In this document: in pieces, positions 55,161-64,000 of the stretch | How positions within the stretch are numbered: position 1 is the stretch's first letter | Layout: each line of letters opens with the position of its first letter | DNA from: Paenibacillus sp. JNUCC32 | GTDB lineage: Bacteria; Bacillota; Bacilli; Paenibacillales; Paenibacillaceae | DNA: 64,000 nucleotides | Direction: 5' to 3' | Assembly: GCF_014863545.1 (NCBI RefSeq) | Contig: NZ_CP062260.1 | Coordinates: 2,418,001-2,482,000, forward strand | Program-made: the position numbers and the translations under genes | The notes under the pieces: generated by a model | Database searches by the model: none | Told to the model about the DNA's origin: nothing | The model's input: only the letters and a program-made list of their open reading frames with translations

Positions 55161-55230
55161 TGTGAACTTTTTCACTCTTACAACTCAAGTATATGAAACT
55201 CCCATCCCCGCATATGTGATTGCAGTCATA
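55161..55230. promoter_or_regulatory. Fnr/Crp-like boxes upstream of scdA
   Basis: TGTGA-N6-TCACT at 55161-55176 differs from the Fnr consensus TGTGA-N6-TCACA in one base. A weaker TGTGA-N6-TCATA lies at 55215-55230. Both precede the scdA start. Confidence 0.5.
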
Positions 55231-55291
55231 CTGAAATGTAACACTATGTGAACGATAGTATCGAAAGGACCACAGTAGCCAGGACAACAAC

Positions 55292-55317
55292 AAACAGGGA
55301 TGAAATCATCCCTGTTT
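55292..55317 (-). terminator. Terminator of the pectate lyase gene
   Basis: AAACAGGGATGA (55292-55303) is the reverse complement of TCATCCCTGTTT (55306-55317). On the minus strand it is followed by GTTGTTGTCC; its position past the stop at 55357 fits termination. Confidence 0.65.
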
Positions 55318-55356
55318 TGTTCTCAAAGCTGCCCAGTTTCTTCGTCATCGTTCACA

Positions 55357-57570
55357 TTACTCGGCCTTCGGACCGATGCCTGTCTTCGCCGAGATATTTA
55401 CATTGGAAAATGTGGAAGTATTGTATTTCCACGTCTCGTTGTTAACTTTAGCCGCATCCGCCACAAGCCCGACATAGACTTGCTTCGGCAAATCGACTTG
55501 GACGTTTCCAACCGTGGTCCAGCTGGTTCCATCTTGAGAAACGAATGATGTGAATTGATTATCCTTGCGGACAAGCTTGATCCAATATGGCAGCTGAAAT
55601 TCCTGTTCCGGCTGAATCCTCGCGACCTCGCCGCCCTCCTCGGCTCGACTAAGGGTTACGCCTCTTTTCCCCGTGCGAATATAAGGGACGACAAGGGAAA
55701 CGAACGGGGCATCCTCTTTCAGGCTCTCGCGGAACATGATTCCGGCTTCCGCTTCCTCATTCGTCGGAGTGATGCTTTCAATCCGGGCAACGATTTCAGC
55801 ATCTCCCTTTACCTTCTGATATGCAAAATGAAAGACGTCCTTCGTGCCGCCGATATCACCCGCGGATTTGACGGTCACTTCGCCCGGCGCGCCGCCGAGC
55901 TGCGTATGTCCCGGAATTCCCGGACTGCCGACATCGGCCGATTTCCAAGGCCTGATGCTCCCTTTAGTGTTCGCATGAACGACCACGCTCGTTGAGAATG
56001 CCATCGTGCCTGTATCGTCGATCGCTTTTGCGGCCCAGTAATGGGTGCCATCCGCAACGTCCGTCCACTGATAGCGGAACGGCATGCTTTCGTCCTCTCC
56101 AACCTTCTCTCCGTTCCGGTAAAACTCCACCTTGGTTACGCTGCCGTCTTCATCGGAAACGGACGCTTCAATCGTGACGTTCGAGCCGGCTTTTACCACC
56201 GTGTTGTTTGCCGGGGCGGTAATGACGGCTGAGGGATTGGCCGATCCGTTTCCTGGTATGGAATTCAGATAAAGCTCCAGATTCGTAAATCCTTCGTTAT
56301 TGGTCATATTGCGGTCGCTCGGATCTATCGGGTCCAGCCCATGGGCGATCTCCCAATCATTCGGCATTCCATCATGATCGTCATCTTCTATTGTGGAAAC
56401 AACCGGCTCCACGAGCGGATATCCGCCCACCTCATTCTGGGAGTTAATATGCATGCCGGTTCGGTGGATCACATCCTGGATGATTCGGGCATCAACGGCA
56501 TCCCGCTTCGGCAGAATGGCTCCGGCGCTTTGCATGACCGCCTCATAAGCCTCTTCGGCGGATTCGGTCGGCAATGGATTGGCAAAGGAAGCGGGGGTTT
56601 CCAGCTTCACGTAATTCGGATAGGGATGAACACCGGACCAGTTATCCTGCGTATATTCCGGATACCCGTCCATGATATTGCCGTCAATGTAGTAGCTCCC
56701 AGTGCTCTCTGCATTCATAAACCTCACGACTTCCGTTTCCGGGCCGGGCTTGTAATAATTGTTGATCATATTGGTAACTGCGCCTTTGCCTCCGTACGAA
56801 GCAAAGAAACCCCAGTTGTATACCACGTTATTTCGGAAATCATGGGAGTTGCCGGCCGTGCTGTCAAACGCAGGGTTGCGGCTGGAATTGTGAGCGATCA
56901 AGTTATGATGGAAGCTGGTGTTCTTTCCGCCCCATATCCCGCCGTACCCGTGTCTGCCTTTGACGTGTCTGCTAATATGCATGGCATCGGCGATGATCGA
57001 CCACTGCACGGTGACATTTTCGTTGCCGTAAGGGCTGAGCACTTCGTCAACGGACCAGCTGAACGAGGAGTGGTCAATGATAATGTCTTTCTTGTACCGT
57101 CCGCCAAAAGAGTCTGCTTCCGTTTCATTCATATCGCCCAGCCGGAAGCGCATGTAACGGATGATCAGGTTGTTTCCATCGAAGGTCGTTGGATACCCGA
57201 TAACCGTAATCCCATCGCCCGGCGCCGTTTGACCGGCAATCGTCAGGTTGTCTCCGAGAATCTTCAGTGGGGATTTCAGCTGAATCACGCCGCCGACTTT
57301 AAATACGACGGTCCGGTTACCGGCGCTGACCGCGTCACGAAGCGACCCCGGTCCCGAATCGGCAAGCGTCGTTACCTCGTACACTTCGCCGCCCCGGCCG
57401 CCTGTCGTATATTTTCCACCGCCTTCGGCACCCGGAAATGCAGGCGTTTGCGGGGAATTTGCCGGGCCTGGGGATTCAGGATTTTCCTCAGCATAAGCAC
57501 CTCCGCCGGATAAACCGGTAAACAGCATCATGAAGACAAGCATTTGCTTCAACCATTTTGCTGCTTTCAT
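55357..57570 (-). CDS. Secreted pectate lyase (PL1-like) with C-terminal modules
   Basis: A 737-residue exported enzyme. The signal peptide (MKAAKWLKQMLVFMMLFTGL, cleavage near AYAEE) is followed by a parallel beta-helix lyase domain (about 40-380: FPGAEGGGKYTTGGRGG, IIIDHSSFSWSVDEVLS, ADAMHISRHVKGRHGYGG, HNLIAHNSSRNP). A short DDDHDGMPNDWE calcium-type (dockerin/thrombospondin-3-like) motif follows, then an Ig-like domain (about 445-535) and a C-terminal DUF1349/laminin-G-like beta domain (about 550-730). It cuts polygalacturonate or related pectin by elimination. The ATG has AAGGAGG upstream. It is the last gene of the pectin-side cluster on this strand. Confidence 0.85.
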   Translation of the reverse strand: MKAAKWLKQMLVFMMLFTGLSGGGAYAEENPESPGPANSPQTPAFPGAEGGGKYTTGGRGGEVYEVTTLADSGPGSLRDAVSAGNRTVVFKVGGVIQLKSPLKILGDNLTIAGQTAPGDGITVIGYPTTFDGNNLIIRYMRFRLGDMNETEADSFGGRYKKDIIIDHSSFSWSVDEVLSPYGNENVTVQWSIIADAMHISRHVKGRHGYGGIWGGKNTSFHHNLIAHNSSRNPAFDSTAGNSHDFRNNVVYNWGFFASYGGKGAVTNMINNYYKPGPETEVVRFMNAESTGSYYIDGNIMDGYPEYTQDNWSGVHPYPNYVKLETPASFANPLPTESAEEAYEAVMQSAGAILPKRDAVDARIIQDVIHRTGMHINSQNEVGGYPLVEPVVSTIEDDDHDGMPNDWEIAHGLDPIDPSDRNMTNNEGFTNLELYLNSIPGNGSANPSAVITAPANNTVVKAGSNVTIEASVSDEDGSVTKVEFYRNGEKVGEDESMPFRYQWTDVADGTHYWAAKAIDDTGTMAFSTSVVVHANTKGSIRPWKSADVGSPGIPGHTQLGGAPGEVTVKSAGDIGGTKDVFHFAYQKVKGDAEIVARIESITPTNEEAEAGIMFRESLKEDAPFVSLVVPYIRTGKRGVTLSRAEEGGEVARIQPEQEFQLPYWIKLVRKDNQFTSFVSQDGTSWTTVGNVQVDLPKQVYVGLVADAAKVNNETWKYNTSTFSNVNISAKTGIGPKAE

Positions 57571-57652
57571 TTGCGTACCTCCTTATCATTTTGAGATTCT
57601 GACAACGGTTATAATCCGATCACCCCCTTCTAAGCCATATTTAATCCGAAAG

Positions 57653-59224
57653 CTACTTGATCACGACCTCCCCCGGTTCCACTTCGGAAGAGATCTCGAT
57701 CCCCCTAGCCTTATCGGCCTTCAGCCCCGAGCATTCGATTTGGCTGGACCGTTCCCCGGTCACCACCAACAGGCGGTCGTCCAGCGAACCGCCTTCTCCG
57801 CTGACATTCGCCACTTGAACATTTCGGCTTTGGTGAAAAAGAAGCAGCGGATTATCCTGGGTGCGAAGGACCATGTCCTGAATGCTCAGGTTTTGTCCAT
57901 TTCGGCATACAATGCCTTCCCGACTTGTGATGGCGGACCGCTTCACCGTCAAGTTCTCCACCGGCATCTCCGGCAGGCCGTTGATGAGGAGCGCAGTATG
58001 CGCGCCGCTGCACACGATATCCTGAATGACAATGTTCCGGAACACGGGAGTTTCCTCGGTAACGGGCAGCATTACTTCCTCTTGGTATTCGCCGGAGCCG
58101 GCTTTCCCTTCGTAATATAAATTGAAGGAGATGGCATCCCCGTCGATATCCCGCATTCGAATCCGTTCAATCAAGATGTTCTCGACCACGCCGCCGCGAC
58201 CGCGGCAGCTTTTAAAGCGAATGCCGATATCGGTGCCGATAAAAGTGCAATCGGATACGTATACATCCTTGATGCCTCCGGACATTTCACTGCCGACCAC
58301 GATGCCGCCGTGGCCGTGATAAACGGTGCAGTTCCGGATGCGGATCCGCTCGCTCGGCTTTCCCAGCAGGCGCCCGGCTTCATTTTTGCCGGACTTCAGG
58401 CAGATCGCGTCGTCTCCTACATCAAACGAGCTGTTTTCTACGGATACGTATTTGCACGAATCGATGTCCAGACCGTCCCCGTTCTGGGCATACCACGGAT
58501 TGCGGACGGTAATGTTTTGAATGGTGATCTGCTCCGATGCCCAAGGATGCAGGCACCAGGCGGCGGAGTTTTGAAAGGTGGGACCGCTGAGCAGGATCCG
58601 CTTACAGTTTCTCAAGCTGAGCAGATTGGGTCTCAAGTAGTCTCTGACGGGCTCATAATCCTGTGGTTCCTCGCTGCCTGTCTGTTCAATACGGTCCAGG
58701 GTCTCCTGACCGTCCCGAGCTGCGGGCGTTGGCCACCACAATCCCTGGTCATCCACGACACCGCCGGATTGTATTAAGCGCTCCCACTGGCTTTCCGTCA
58801 GCTTCCCTCTCTTAACGGGCCTCCAGGCTTCGCCGCTTCCGTCAAAAATCCCGCCCCCGGTGATCGCGACATCCTCCAGCCCTTCGCCATCGAGCGGAGA
58901 CTGGCAGCGAAACATCTGCCGGCCCTCATACGTGGACATCAGGATCGGATAATCTTCGAAAAACTTGCTGAACATGACGAGGGCACCGGCTGAGGCATGA
59001 AGCTCAATCCGGCTCTGCAGCTTGATCGGACCGGTGAGCCATATTCCCGGAGGGATGACCACCGTGCCTCCTCCTGCCTTTGCGCAGGCTTCAATCGCTA
59101 GATGAAATGCTTGAGTATTGTCATAAACACCGTCTCCAACCGCGCCATAGTCTGTAATCGTTACCGTATGTTGCGGGATCACGGGCAAATCAGGGCATAT
59201 CGCTTCTTCGGTTATCCTTATCAT
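57653..59224 (-). CDS. GH28 polygalacturonase-like glycosidase, cytosolic
   Basis: A 523-residue beta-helix enzyme with no signal peptide. GH28 signs: N-terminal ITDYGAVGDGVYDNTQAF, NGDGLDID (catalytic Asp region), GDDAICLKSG (DD pair), GHGGIVVGSE (GHG) and IRFKS (in place of RIK). It would hydrolyse galacturonic acid links in short pectin fragments taken up by the cell. The start at 59224 has GGAGG four to seven bases upstream and lies 11 bases after the GH95 stop; the longer frame to 59446 runs inside GH95 and is rejected. Confidence 0.88.
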   Translation of the reverse strand: MIRITEEAICPDLPVIPQHTVTITDYGAVGDGVYDNTQAFHLAIEACAKAGGGTVVIPPGIWLTGPIKLQSRIELHASAGALVMFSKFFEDYPILMSTYEGRQMFRCQSPLDGEGLEDVAITGGGIFDGSGEAWRPVKRGKLTESQWERLIQSGGVVDDQGLWWPTPAARDGQETLDRIEQTGSEEPQDYEPVRDYLRPNLLSLRNCKRILLSGPTFQNSAAWCLHPWASEQITIQNITVRNPWYAQNGDGLDIDSCKYVSVENSSFDVGDDAICLKSGKNEAGRLLGKPSERIRIRNCTVYHGHGGIVVGSEMSGGIKDVYVSDCTFIGTDIGIRFKSCRGRGGVVENILIERIRMRDIDGDAISFNLYYEGKAGSGEYQEEVMLPVTEETPVFRNIVIQDIVCSGAHTALLINGLPEMPVENLTVKRSAITSREGIVCRNGQNLSIQDMVLRTQDNPLLLFHQSRNVQVANVSGEGGSLDDRLLVVTGERSSQIECSGLKADKARGIEISSEVEPGEVVIK

Positions 59225-59235
59225 GGGTACCTCCG

Positions 59236-61563
59236 TTATTGTAAGAATGCATTTTCGGTTTGTATCGGCTGGACGAAATACCTTCCGCCGGTTTCGGTAG
59301 CCATTTCGATGACATGGCCCTGACGTTCCATCGGCACCTCCCTTCCATCCGAGGTCGTGACCCGTACGGACCGCTTCGCATGGAGACGAAGCTTCTGACC
59401 GCTTACCGAAGCGATCACCGCTTTCGCAAGGCTCCCGTCTCTCCAATCGATATCCACCTGGAAGCCTCCCCTGGCGCGAAGTCCCTGTACGCGCCCTTGC
59501 GGCCAGGCATCTGGCAGCGCCGGCAGAAGACGGATGTGATCCAGGTGACTCTGGATCAGCATTTCGGCGATTCCCGCGGCAGCCCCGAAGTTGCCGTCGA
59601 TTTGGAACGGCGGGTGATTGTCGAACAGATTGGGGAGCGTCGATTGCCTCAGCAATTCCTTAAGATGAACATAGGCCTGTTCGCCGTCCAACAGCCGTGC
59701 CCAGAAGTTGATGATCCAGGCCCGGCTCCAGCCGGTATGTCCCCCGCCGTGGGCGAGACGCCGCCGAAGCGTAACCCGGGCCGCTTCCGCCAAGCCCGGC
59801 GTCGAGTCCGGACTGATCGTCGTTCCGGGATGAAGACCGAACAGATGGGAGATGTGCCGGTGCCCGGGGTCGGCCTCTTCGTAATCCTCCAGCCATTCCT
59901 GCAGCTGCCCGTGCCTCCCTATCTTCATCTCCGGCAAACGATCCTTGATGGCCGCCCATTCTTGGCGGGCACTTTCGTCGATGTCCAGCTCCAGGCTTGC
60001 CTGGATGCAGGCACTGTACAGCTCCGATATGATTTGCGTGTCCATGGACGGTCCGTAACAGAGCGTTCCGGATTCGCCGTTCCGCAGCAAATAACGGTTC
60101 TCCGGCGAAACGGATGGATTCGTCACGAGGTATCCTTCAGGACTTTCCACCAGAAAGTCGGTGAAGAAGAGTGCCGCTTCCTTCATGGTCTCATAGGCTC
60201 TTTTCAAGAAATCCGGATTCGGATTGAATTTGTAATGCTCCCAGAGATGAAGGGTCAGCCATGCGGCGCCCATCACCCATTGGGTGGCCGGAGGATAAAT
60301 GTCCTGGGGCGCGGTGTCAGCCCATATATCGGTGTTATGATGGGCGACGAATCCGCGGCAGCCGTACATTGTTCGTGCCGTTACGCGCCCGTTGTCCCTC
60401 ATGCGTTCAATTAATTCAAACAGCGGTTCATGGCATTCGGGCAGATTGCAGCTTTCCGCCGGCCAGTAATTCATCTGGGTATTGATATTGATCGTAAATT
60501 TGCTGTCCCAGGGTGGAGCCATGGAATCGTTCCAGATGCCCTGGAGATTGGCCGGGAGCGATCCGGGGCGGCTGCAGGCAATAAGCAGATATCTTCCGAA
60601 GTGAAAATACAGCGTGTACAGGCCTGCGTCGTCCTCTCCCGCCCGGACACGCTCAAGCCGCTTAGGCGTCGGCAGCAAATGGCGCTCCCGATCTGCAGGA
60701 GCTCCCAGGTCCAGCTTTACCCGCTCAAACAACGGCTGATAATCCGCAATATGACGCTTCTTCAAAGCGGAATGGCCCTGGTTCGTAGCATGTTCCAGCA
60801 GCTCAGCACAGTGCAATTTCGGATCGTCTACGCGAAAGGTGCTGGCCGCGGCAAGGATAATGACGACTTCGTCGGCCTCATCCACCAGCAAATGCTCGCC
60901 GACAACGCGTACGGTTCCGCCGGCAGTTATGGCTTTTGCAGCGGCACTGTAGGTAAGCCCGTCCTTCCCACCGCAATCATTCGTCATGACCACCGTGTCC
61001 GTGCCATGCCGATGGACTGCATCCATGTGCTTCCCTTTCTGCCGCTCAAATCGCGATGTCAAGGTCAGAGCACCCGGTCGATCGGCTTCCAGCCGGATGA
61101 CCATCACCTGGTCCGGATAGCTGCAAAACACTTCCCGGGTAAAGGTAACGCCTCCGTATTGGTATGACGTTACGGCGATCGCCTTTTCAAGATCCAGCTC
61201 CCTGCGATAGTGGGACAACTCGCCTTGCGGATGATCGACCTGAATGCAGAAATCGCCCGCCGTCAAATATGGCCTCTGGCTGCGCGGCGTCCCGGAAAAA
61301 GCCGTCTCCGACAGCCGGTGGGCTTCCTTCAGCCGCCCTTCGAACAACAGCTTGCGGATGAGCGGAAGATGTCGGAGCGCATCCGGATTGTTGCGGTCCC
61401 TCGGACCTCCGTACCATACCGAATCCTCGTTGAATTGGATTTTTTCCTGCTGGGCGCATCCGAATACCATGCCGCCAAGTCGACCGTTCCCAATCGGTAA
61501 AGCCTCGTTCCAGTTCTGGGCCGGCTGATCGAACCATATCAAGGTTTCTGAAGTTAATGGCAT
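59236..61563 (-). CDS. GH95 glycoside hydrolase (alpha-L-fucosidase or -galactosidase type)
   Basis: A 775-residue enzyme lacking a signal peptide. GH95 marks: N-terminal [27 protein letters not shown], central [22 protein letters not shown], the catalytic-region [31 protein letters not shown] and [12 protein letters not shown]. These are (alpha/alpha)6-barrel inverting enzymes that remove L-fucose or L-galactose from plant side chains. It forms an operon with GH28 (11-base gap), suggesting work on pectin or xyloglucan oligomers inside the cell. Start: TAGGAGG upstream of the ATG at 61563. Confidence 0.92.
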   Translation of the reverse strand: MPLTSETLIWFDQPAQNWNEALPIGNGRLGGMVFGCAQQEKIQFNEDSVWYGGPRDRNNPDALRHLPLIRKLLFEGRLKEAHRLSETAFSGTPRSQRPYLTAGDFCIQVDHPQGELSHYRRELDLEKAIAVTSYQYGGVTFTREVFCSYPDQVMVIRLEADRPGALTLTSRFERQKGKHMDAVHRHGTDTVVMTNDCGGKDGLTYSAAAKAITAGGTVRVVGEHLLVDEADEVVIILAAASTFRVDDPKLHCAELLEHATNQGHSALKKRHIADYQPLFERVKLDLGAPADRERHLLPTPKRLERVRAGEDDAGLYTLYFHFGRYLLIACSRPGSLPANLQGIWNDSMAPPWDSKFTININTQMNYWPAESCNLPECHEPLFELIERMRDNGRVTARTMYGCRGFVAHHNTDIWADTAPQDIYPPATQWVMGAAWLTLHLWEHYKFNPNPDFLKRAYETMKEAALFFTDFLVESPEGYLVTNPSVSPENRYLLRNGESGTLCYGPSMDTQIISELYSACIQASLELDIDESARQEWAAIKDRLPEMKIGRHGQLQEWLEDYEEADPGHRHISHLFGLHPGTTISPDSTPGLAEAARVTLRRRLAHGGGHTGWSRAWIINFWARLLDGEQAYVHLKELLRQSTLPNLFDNHPPFQIDGNFGAAAGIAEMLIQSHLDHIRLLPALPDAWPQGRVQGLRARGGFQVDIDWRDGSLAKAVIASVSGQKLRLHAKRSVRVTTSDGREVPMERQGHVIEMATETGGRYFVQPIQTENAFLQ

Positions 61564-61594
61564 TCTGTCCTCCTAAGCTTCTTATGCTAAGAAT

Positions 61595-61609
61595 TTGTAA
61601 GCGTTTTTA
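61595..61609. promoter_or_regulatory. Candidate cre (CcpA) site upstream of GH95
   Basis: TTGTAAGCGTTTTTA matches the cre pattern WTGNAANCGNWNNCA except for one base near the end. It lies about 32 bases before the GH95 start and would allow catabolite repression. Confidence 0.4.
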
Positions 61610-61725
61610 AAAAAGTTGGTGATTGCGGCCAAAACCCTTGAAGATCGGCTGCAGGCATGATATATAATTTTCTACGATCACTATCGATGTTTATCCAACC
61701 ATGCGTATAAAGGAGATAGAGAGGA

Positions 61726-62568
61726 ATGATTGACCGTCTGCAGCCTAAATACCACATCGGAGATCATGATTTCTCCATCCAATACATGTCGCGAAACGGT
61801 TCCAGCAGCATGCCGCGCCCCCATGAACATCCCTACTTCGAGCTATACTACTTGCTCAACGGGGAGCGAGTTTACTTCATGGACGATAACGTGTTCACCG
61901 TCAAAAAAGGGGATCTGATGATCGTGAACCCGCATGATCTGCACTCGACGGCAAGCTCCGAGAAGCTGCTCTTCGAGCGGGTGCTGATCGGCTTCTCCAG
62001 AACCTTTATCGAACAGGGGGACGCTGGCGTCGCCAATCTGCTCGATTATGGGACCTCCAGGCTCGTTCGTATTCCGCTTAAGCATCAGCCTGAAATCGAG
62101 CGGCTGCTGCATTCCATGCTCGCAGAATGCCAAACGGAGCAGACTCACTACAGCTCATTGGTTCGCTCGCTGATGAACGAGCTGCTTATCCGCCTCCACC
62201 GGATTGAGACCACGCTGCAATCCCAAACCCATGAATACGAGCATCCGATGCATCAAAAAATTTCGGAAATTGCCCAATATATCAAATCGAATTTCCATGA
62301 AAAGCTCACGCTGGAACAGGTCGCCAAGCAGTTTTACATCAGTCCCTCCTACCTCAGCAGGGTATTCACCAGGTTGACAGGCTTTCACTTTCGTGAATAC
62401 GTGCAGGTGGTACGAATCCGCGAAGCCCAAAAAATGCTCGTGAGCAGCCGGGACTCCGTGCAAATCATCTCCGAGCTGGCCGGATTTGAACATATTGCCC
62501 ACTTCAATAAAACCTTCAAAAAAATAGCGGGCACGACGCCTCTCCAGTATCGCAAGCGTCACGGATAG
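61726..62568 (+). CDS. AraC family transcriptional regulator
   Basis: A 280-residue regulator with an N-terminal cupin-like sugar-sensing domain (RPHEHPYFELYYLLNGERVYFMDD, NPHDLHSTAS) and a C-terminal pair of helix-turn-helix motifs (LTLEQVAKQFYISPSYLSRVF and IISELAGFEHIAHFNKTFKKIAGTTP). It is divergent from the GH95-GH28 genes and convergent with GH43, so it is the likely activator of this cell-wall locus. The ATG follows AAAGGAG and GAGAGG sites. Confidence 0.9.
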   Translation: MIDRLQPKYHIGDHDFSIQYMSRNGSSSMPRPHEHPYFELYYLLNGERVYFMDDNVFTVKKGDLMIVNPHDLHSTASSEKLLFERVLIGFSRTFIEQGDAGVANLLDYGTSRLVRIPLKHQPEIERLLHSMLAECQTEQTHYSSLVRSLMNELLIRLHRIETTLQSQTHEYEHPMHQKISEIAQYIKSNFHEKLTLEQVAKQFYISPSYLSRVFTRLTGFHFREYVQVVRIREAQKMLVSSRDSVQIISELAGFEHIAHFNKTFKKIAGTTPLQYRKRHG

Positions 62569-62571
62569 AAT

Positions 62572-62613
62572 CGGGGCTGTTCCAAAGTAGTCACCCGTCT
62601 TGGGACAGCCCCG
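62572..62613. terminator. Bidirectional terminator between AraC and GH43 genes
   Basis: CGGGGCTGTTCCAA (62572-62585) pairs with TTGGGACAGCCCCG (62600-62613) with one G-T pair, between two convergent genes. Confidence 0.8.
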
Positions 62614-62619
62614 CCTTTA

Positions 62620-64000
62620 CTACATCTCTCCTCTTCCGACCCTAAACCATTCGACATCCACATACCCTCTGTCTGGATGATCCTCCTTACAAACCGCGAA
62701 CAATCCAACCTTGGCCCCGACCCAGTGACCTTTCTCCGCTACGAAATCCTTTTTCCCGCACGGCATGTAACGACCGTCAGCAGCAGCGTAATCGAAGCGG
62801 CATAACGCACCAGGATGAACCGTGACCCGAATCGTTACCTTCCCATCATTCCATCCGCCGGACCATACGATATTCTCCTCCTTGTCATTCCCTTCGGCTT
62901 GAATAATCTCCATCCCGGATCCGTCCGTCTTCATCCGAACGCCGACATAGGCGAAGGTTCGTCCGAATATGATCAGACCCGCCCGTTCACCGGGCTTGAG
63001 TGACGTTCCATCCAGTTTGGCTTCCGCATGAAATACTTCAGCCGGAAATTTCTGCAGCAGCAAGTGAGGGGCATCGTAGATCGTTTGCGATGGCCGGTGC
63101 TCCGGCACGGGAAAGGAGAATAATCGCAAATGGCTTTCCTTCTCGAACGCGTACCAGTCCGGTTTCGGGTTGGCCTGCCATTGCCACTGAAGGCCAAGCG
63201 TTGCGCCTTCGAATTCGTCCGAATCGTCCGGGACTTGAATCATATGCTCCCCAAGGACACTTGGCTTCGGATAACGCAGAACCGGTTCGCCGATCCCGTC
63301 TCCATTCGTGTCGATCCCGATCTGCGGCCAATCATCCACCCAGTGCATGGGCTGCAGATGTGTTATTCGTCCGTAAGCCCCCTTGTCTTGAAAATGCATA
63401 AACCACGATTCGCCCGATGCCAGCTCCACCCAGCCGCCTTGATGCGGACCGTTAACCGGGCCATCGCCTTGATGCAGCACGATTTTGTCCTCATAAGGGC
63501 CAAAGACCGAGGTAGACCGAAGCACGGTCTGCCAACCCGTTGATACTCCTCCGGCAGGAGCAAAGATATAATAATAGCCATTCCGTTTATACAGCTTCGG
63601 GCCCTCCATCGTCGGATGGCGCTCGGTCCCGTCGAAGACGATCTGACCTTCATCCAGCAGCTGTTTTCCATCCGGGGACATCCGGCACATTCGTAATAGA
63701 TGCTTGATGCCGCATCTGCTTTTGGCAAACGCGTGAACCAGGTAAGCCTGGCCGTCATCGTCCCAGAACGGACACGGGTCGATTAAGCCTTTTCCCTCTT
63801 GAACCAGATGGAGTGGGGTCCAGCTGCCTGCCGGGTCCTCTGCGGTGCTCATCAAGATGCCGACATCCGGATCTCCATAGAACACCCAGTACTTGCCGTC
63901 ATGGAATCGAAGGGCCGGAGCCCAGACGCCGTTCCCATGCTGCGGGACGTCATAGCCCGGCAGATCCATCCGGGGCAGCACATGATTCATGATCCTCCAG
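62620..64000 (-). CDS. GH43 family glycosidase (beta-xylosidase/arabinosidase-like), N-terminus outside window
   Basis: The frame stays open to the window edge (459 residues seen; WRIMNHVLPRMDLPGYD at the edge shows that the start, with the first catalytic Asp, lies outside). The five-bladed propeller shows NGVWAPALRFHDGKYWVFYGD, the middle acid in GLIDPCPFWDDDG and the general acid in HPTMEGPKLYKRNGYYY. A C-terminal beta-sandwich (about 265-459 of the visible part) resembles the DUF1349/GH43_C2-type accessory domain. It would remove xylose or arabinose from plant polysaccharide side chains. Confidence 0.88.
   Translation of the reverse strand, partial: WRIMNHVLPRMDLPGYDVPQHGNGVWAPALRFHDGKYWVFYGDPDVGILMSTAEDPAGSWTPLHLVQEGKGLIDPCPFWDDDGQAYLVHAFAKSRCGIKHLLRMCRMSPDGKQLLDEGQIVFDGTERHPTMEGPKLYKRNGYYYIFAPAGGVSTGWQTVLRSTSVFGPYEDKIVLHQGDGPVNGPHQGGWVELASGESWFMHFQDKGAYGRITHLQPMHWVDDWPQIGIDTNGDGIGEPVLRYPKPSVLGEHMIQVPDDSDEFEGATLGLQWQWQANPKPDWYAFEKESHLRLFSFPVPEHRPSQTIYDAPHLLLQKFPAEVFHAEAKLDGTSLKPGERAGLIIFGRTFAYVGVRMKTDGSGMEIIQAEGNDKEENIVWSGGWNDGKVTIRVTVHPGALCRFDYAAADGRYMPCGKKDFVAEKGHWVGAKVGLFAVCKEDHPDRGYVDVEWFRVGRGEM

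Noticed and set aside
56341..57513. Long plus-strand frame (390 codons) opposite the pectate lyase gene
   Set aside because: It mirrors the lyase codons, shows no family pattern and has no credible ribosome binding site; the minus-strand lyase is clear.
59260..60414. Long plus-strand frame (384 codons) opposite GH95
   Set aside because: Antisense shadow of a GC-rich gene with clear GH95 motifs on the other strand.
1..64000. CRISPR arrays, insertion sequences, prophage, tRNA or rRNA genes
   Set aside because: No regularly spaced repeats, transposase or integrase genes, or cloverleaf/rRNA sequences were recognised by eye on either strand.

Overview
The window looks like a chromosome segment from a Paenibacillus-like Gram-positive bacterium. 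Supporting signs are strong AGGAGG-type ribosome binding sites, mid GC content, Lpl-type sugar ABC transporters, DUF4832 proteins, BceAB/BceRS-type modules, a YfmS-like chemoreceptor, and B. subtilis-type Zur and Fnr-like boxes. The genus is inferred from content; nothing was searched. No rRNA, tRNA, CRISPR array, insertion sequence or prophage was seen.

Layout: 0-7 kb holds housekeeping and accessory genes: the tail of a DJ-1/PfpI protein, a DUF896 protein, an Rrf2 regulator that seems to start at ATA, a DUF1835 protein, an AI-2E family transporter, and a fused MoxR/CobS-CobT-like AAA+VWA protein next to a DUF6530-like protein. 7.4-19.4 kb is a glycan-use locus: two DUF4832-type proteins, a GNAT-like protein, an oxidoreductase and a sugar ABC transporter, with a divergent LacI regulator followed by a secreted DUF4832 protein. 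19.5-20.8 kb is a tandem class II aldolase whose second half has lost catalytic residues.

20.9-30.6 kb is a six-gene operon: a FecB/FecCD/FecE-like uptake system, ChlI- and ChlD-like AAA+ subunits, and a CobN-like large chelatase. A perfect Zur box (TCGTAAT-T-ATTACGA) lies in its promoter region, so the chelatase is probably made under zinc starvation. 43.0-52.4 kb is a complete nicotianamine-like (staphylopine-type) zincophore operon in the order K-L-M-A-B-C-D-F-E, with a second, near-perfect Zur box just downstream of a good sigma-A promoter. The window therefore carries two apparently Zur-controlled metal systems: a known kind of secreted zincophore, and a much less understood chelatase/ABC transporter system.

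30.8-41.0 kb is an antimicrobial-peptide-sensing type region. It has a BceR/BceS-like pair beside a 1312-residue reading frame that joins a BceA-type ATPase, a BceB-type permease and a PAF-acetylhydrolase-like domain, then a second membrane alpha/beta hydrolase with its own two-component system. The ATPase/permease junction falls on a run of six G; one more G would restore two separate overlapping genes. 41.2-42.9 kb is a divergent TetR / ketopantoate-reductase-like pair with two matching operator-like inverted repeats.

52.4-55.1 kb holds a DUF421 membrane protein, a soluble chemoreceptor and an Ric/ScdA iron-sulfur repair protein with Fnr-like boxes. 55.3-64 kb is a plant cell-wall (pectin side) locus: pectate lyase, GH28, GH95, an AraC regulator and a GH43 enzyme cut by the window edge.
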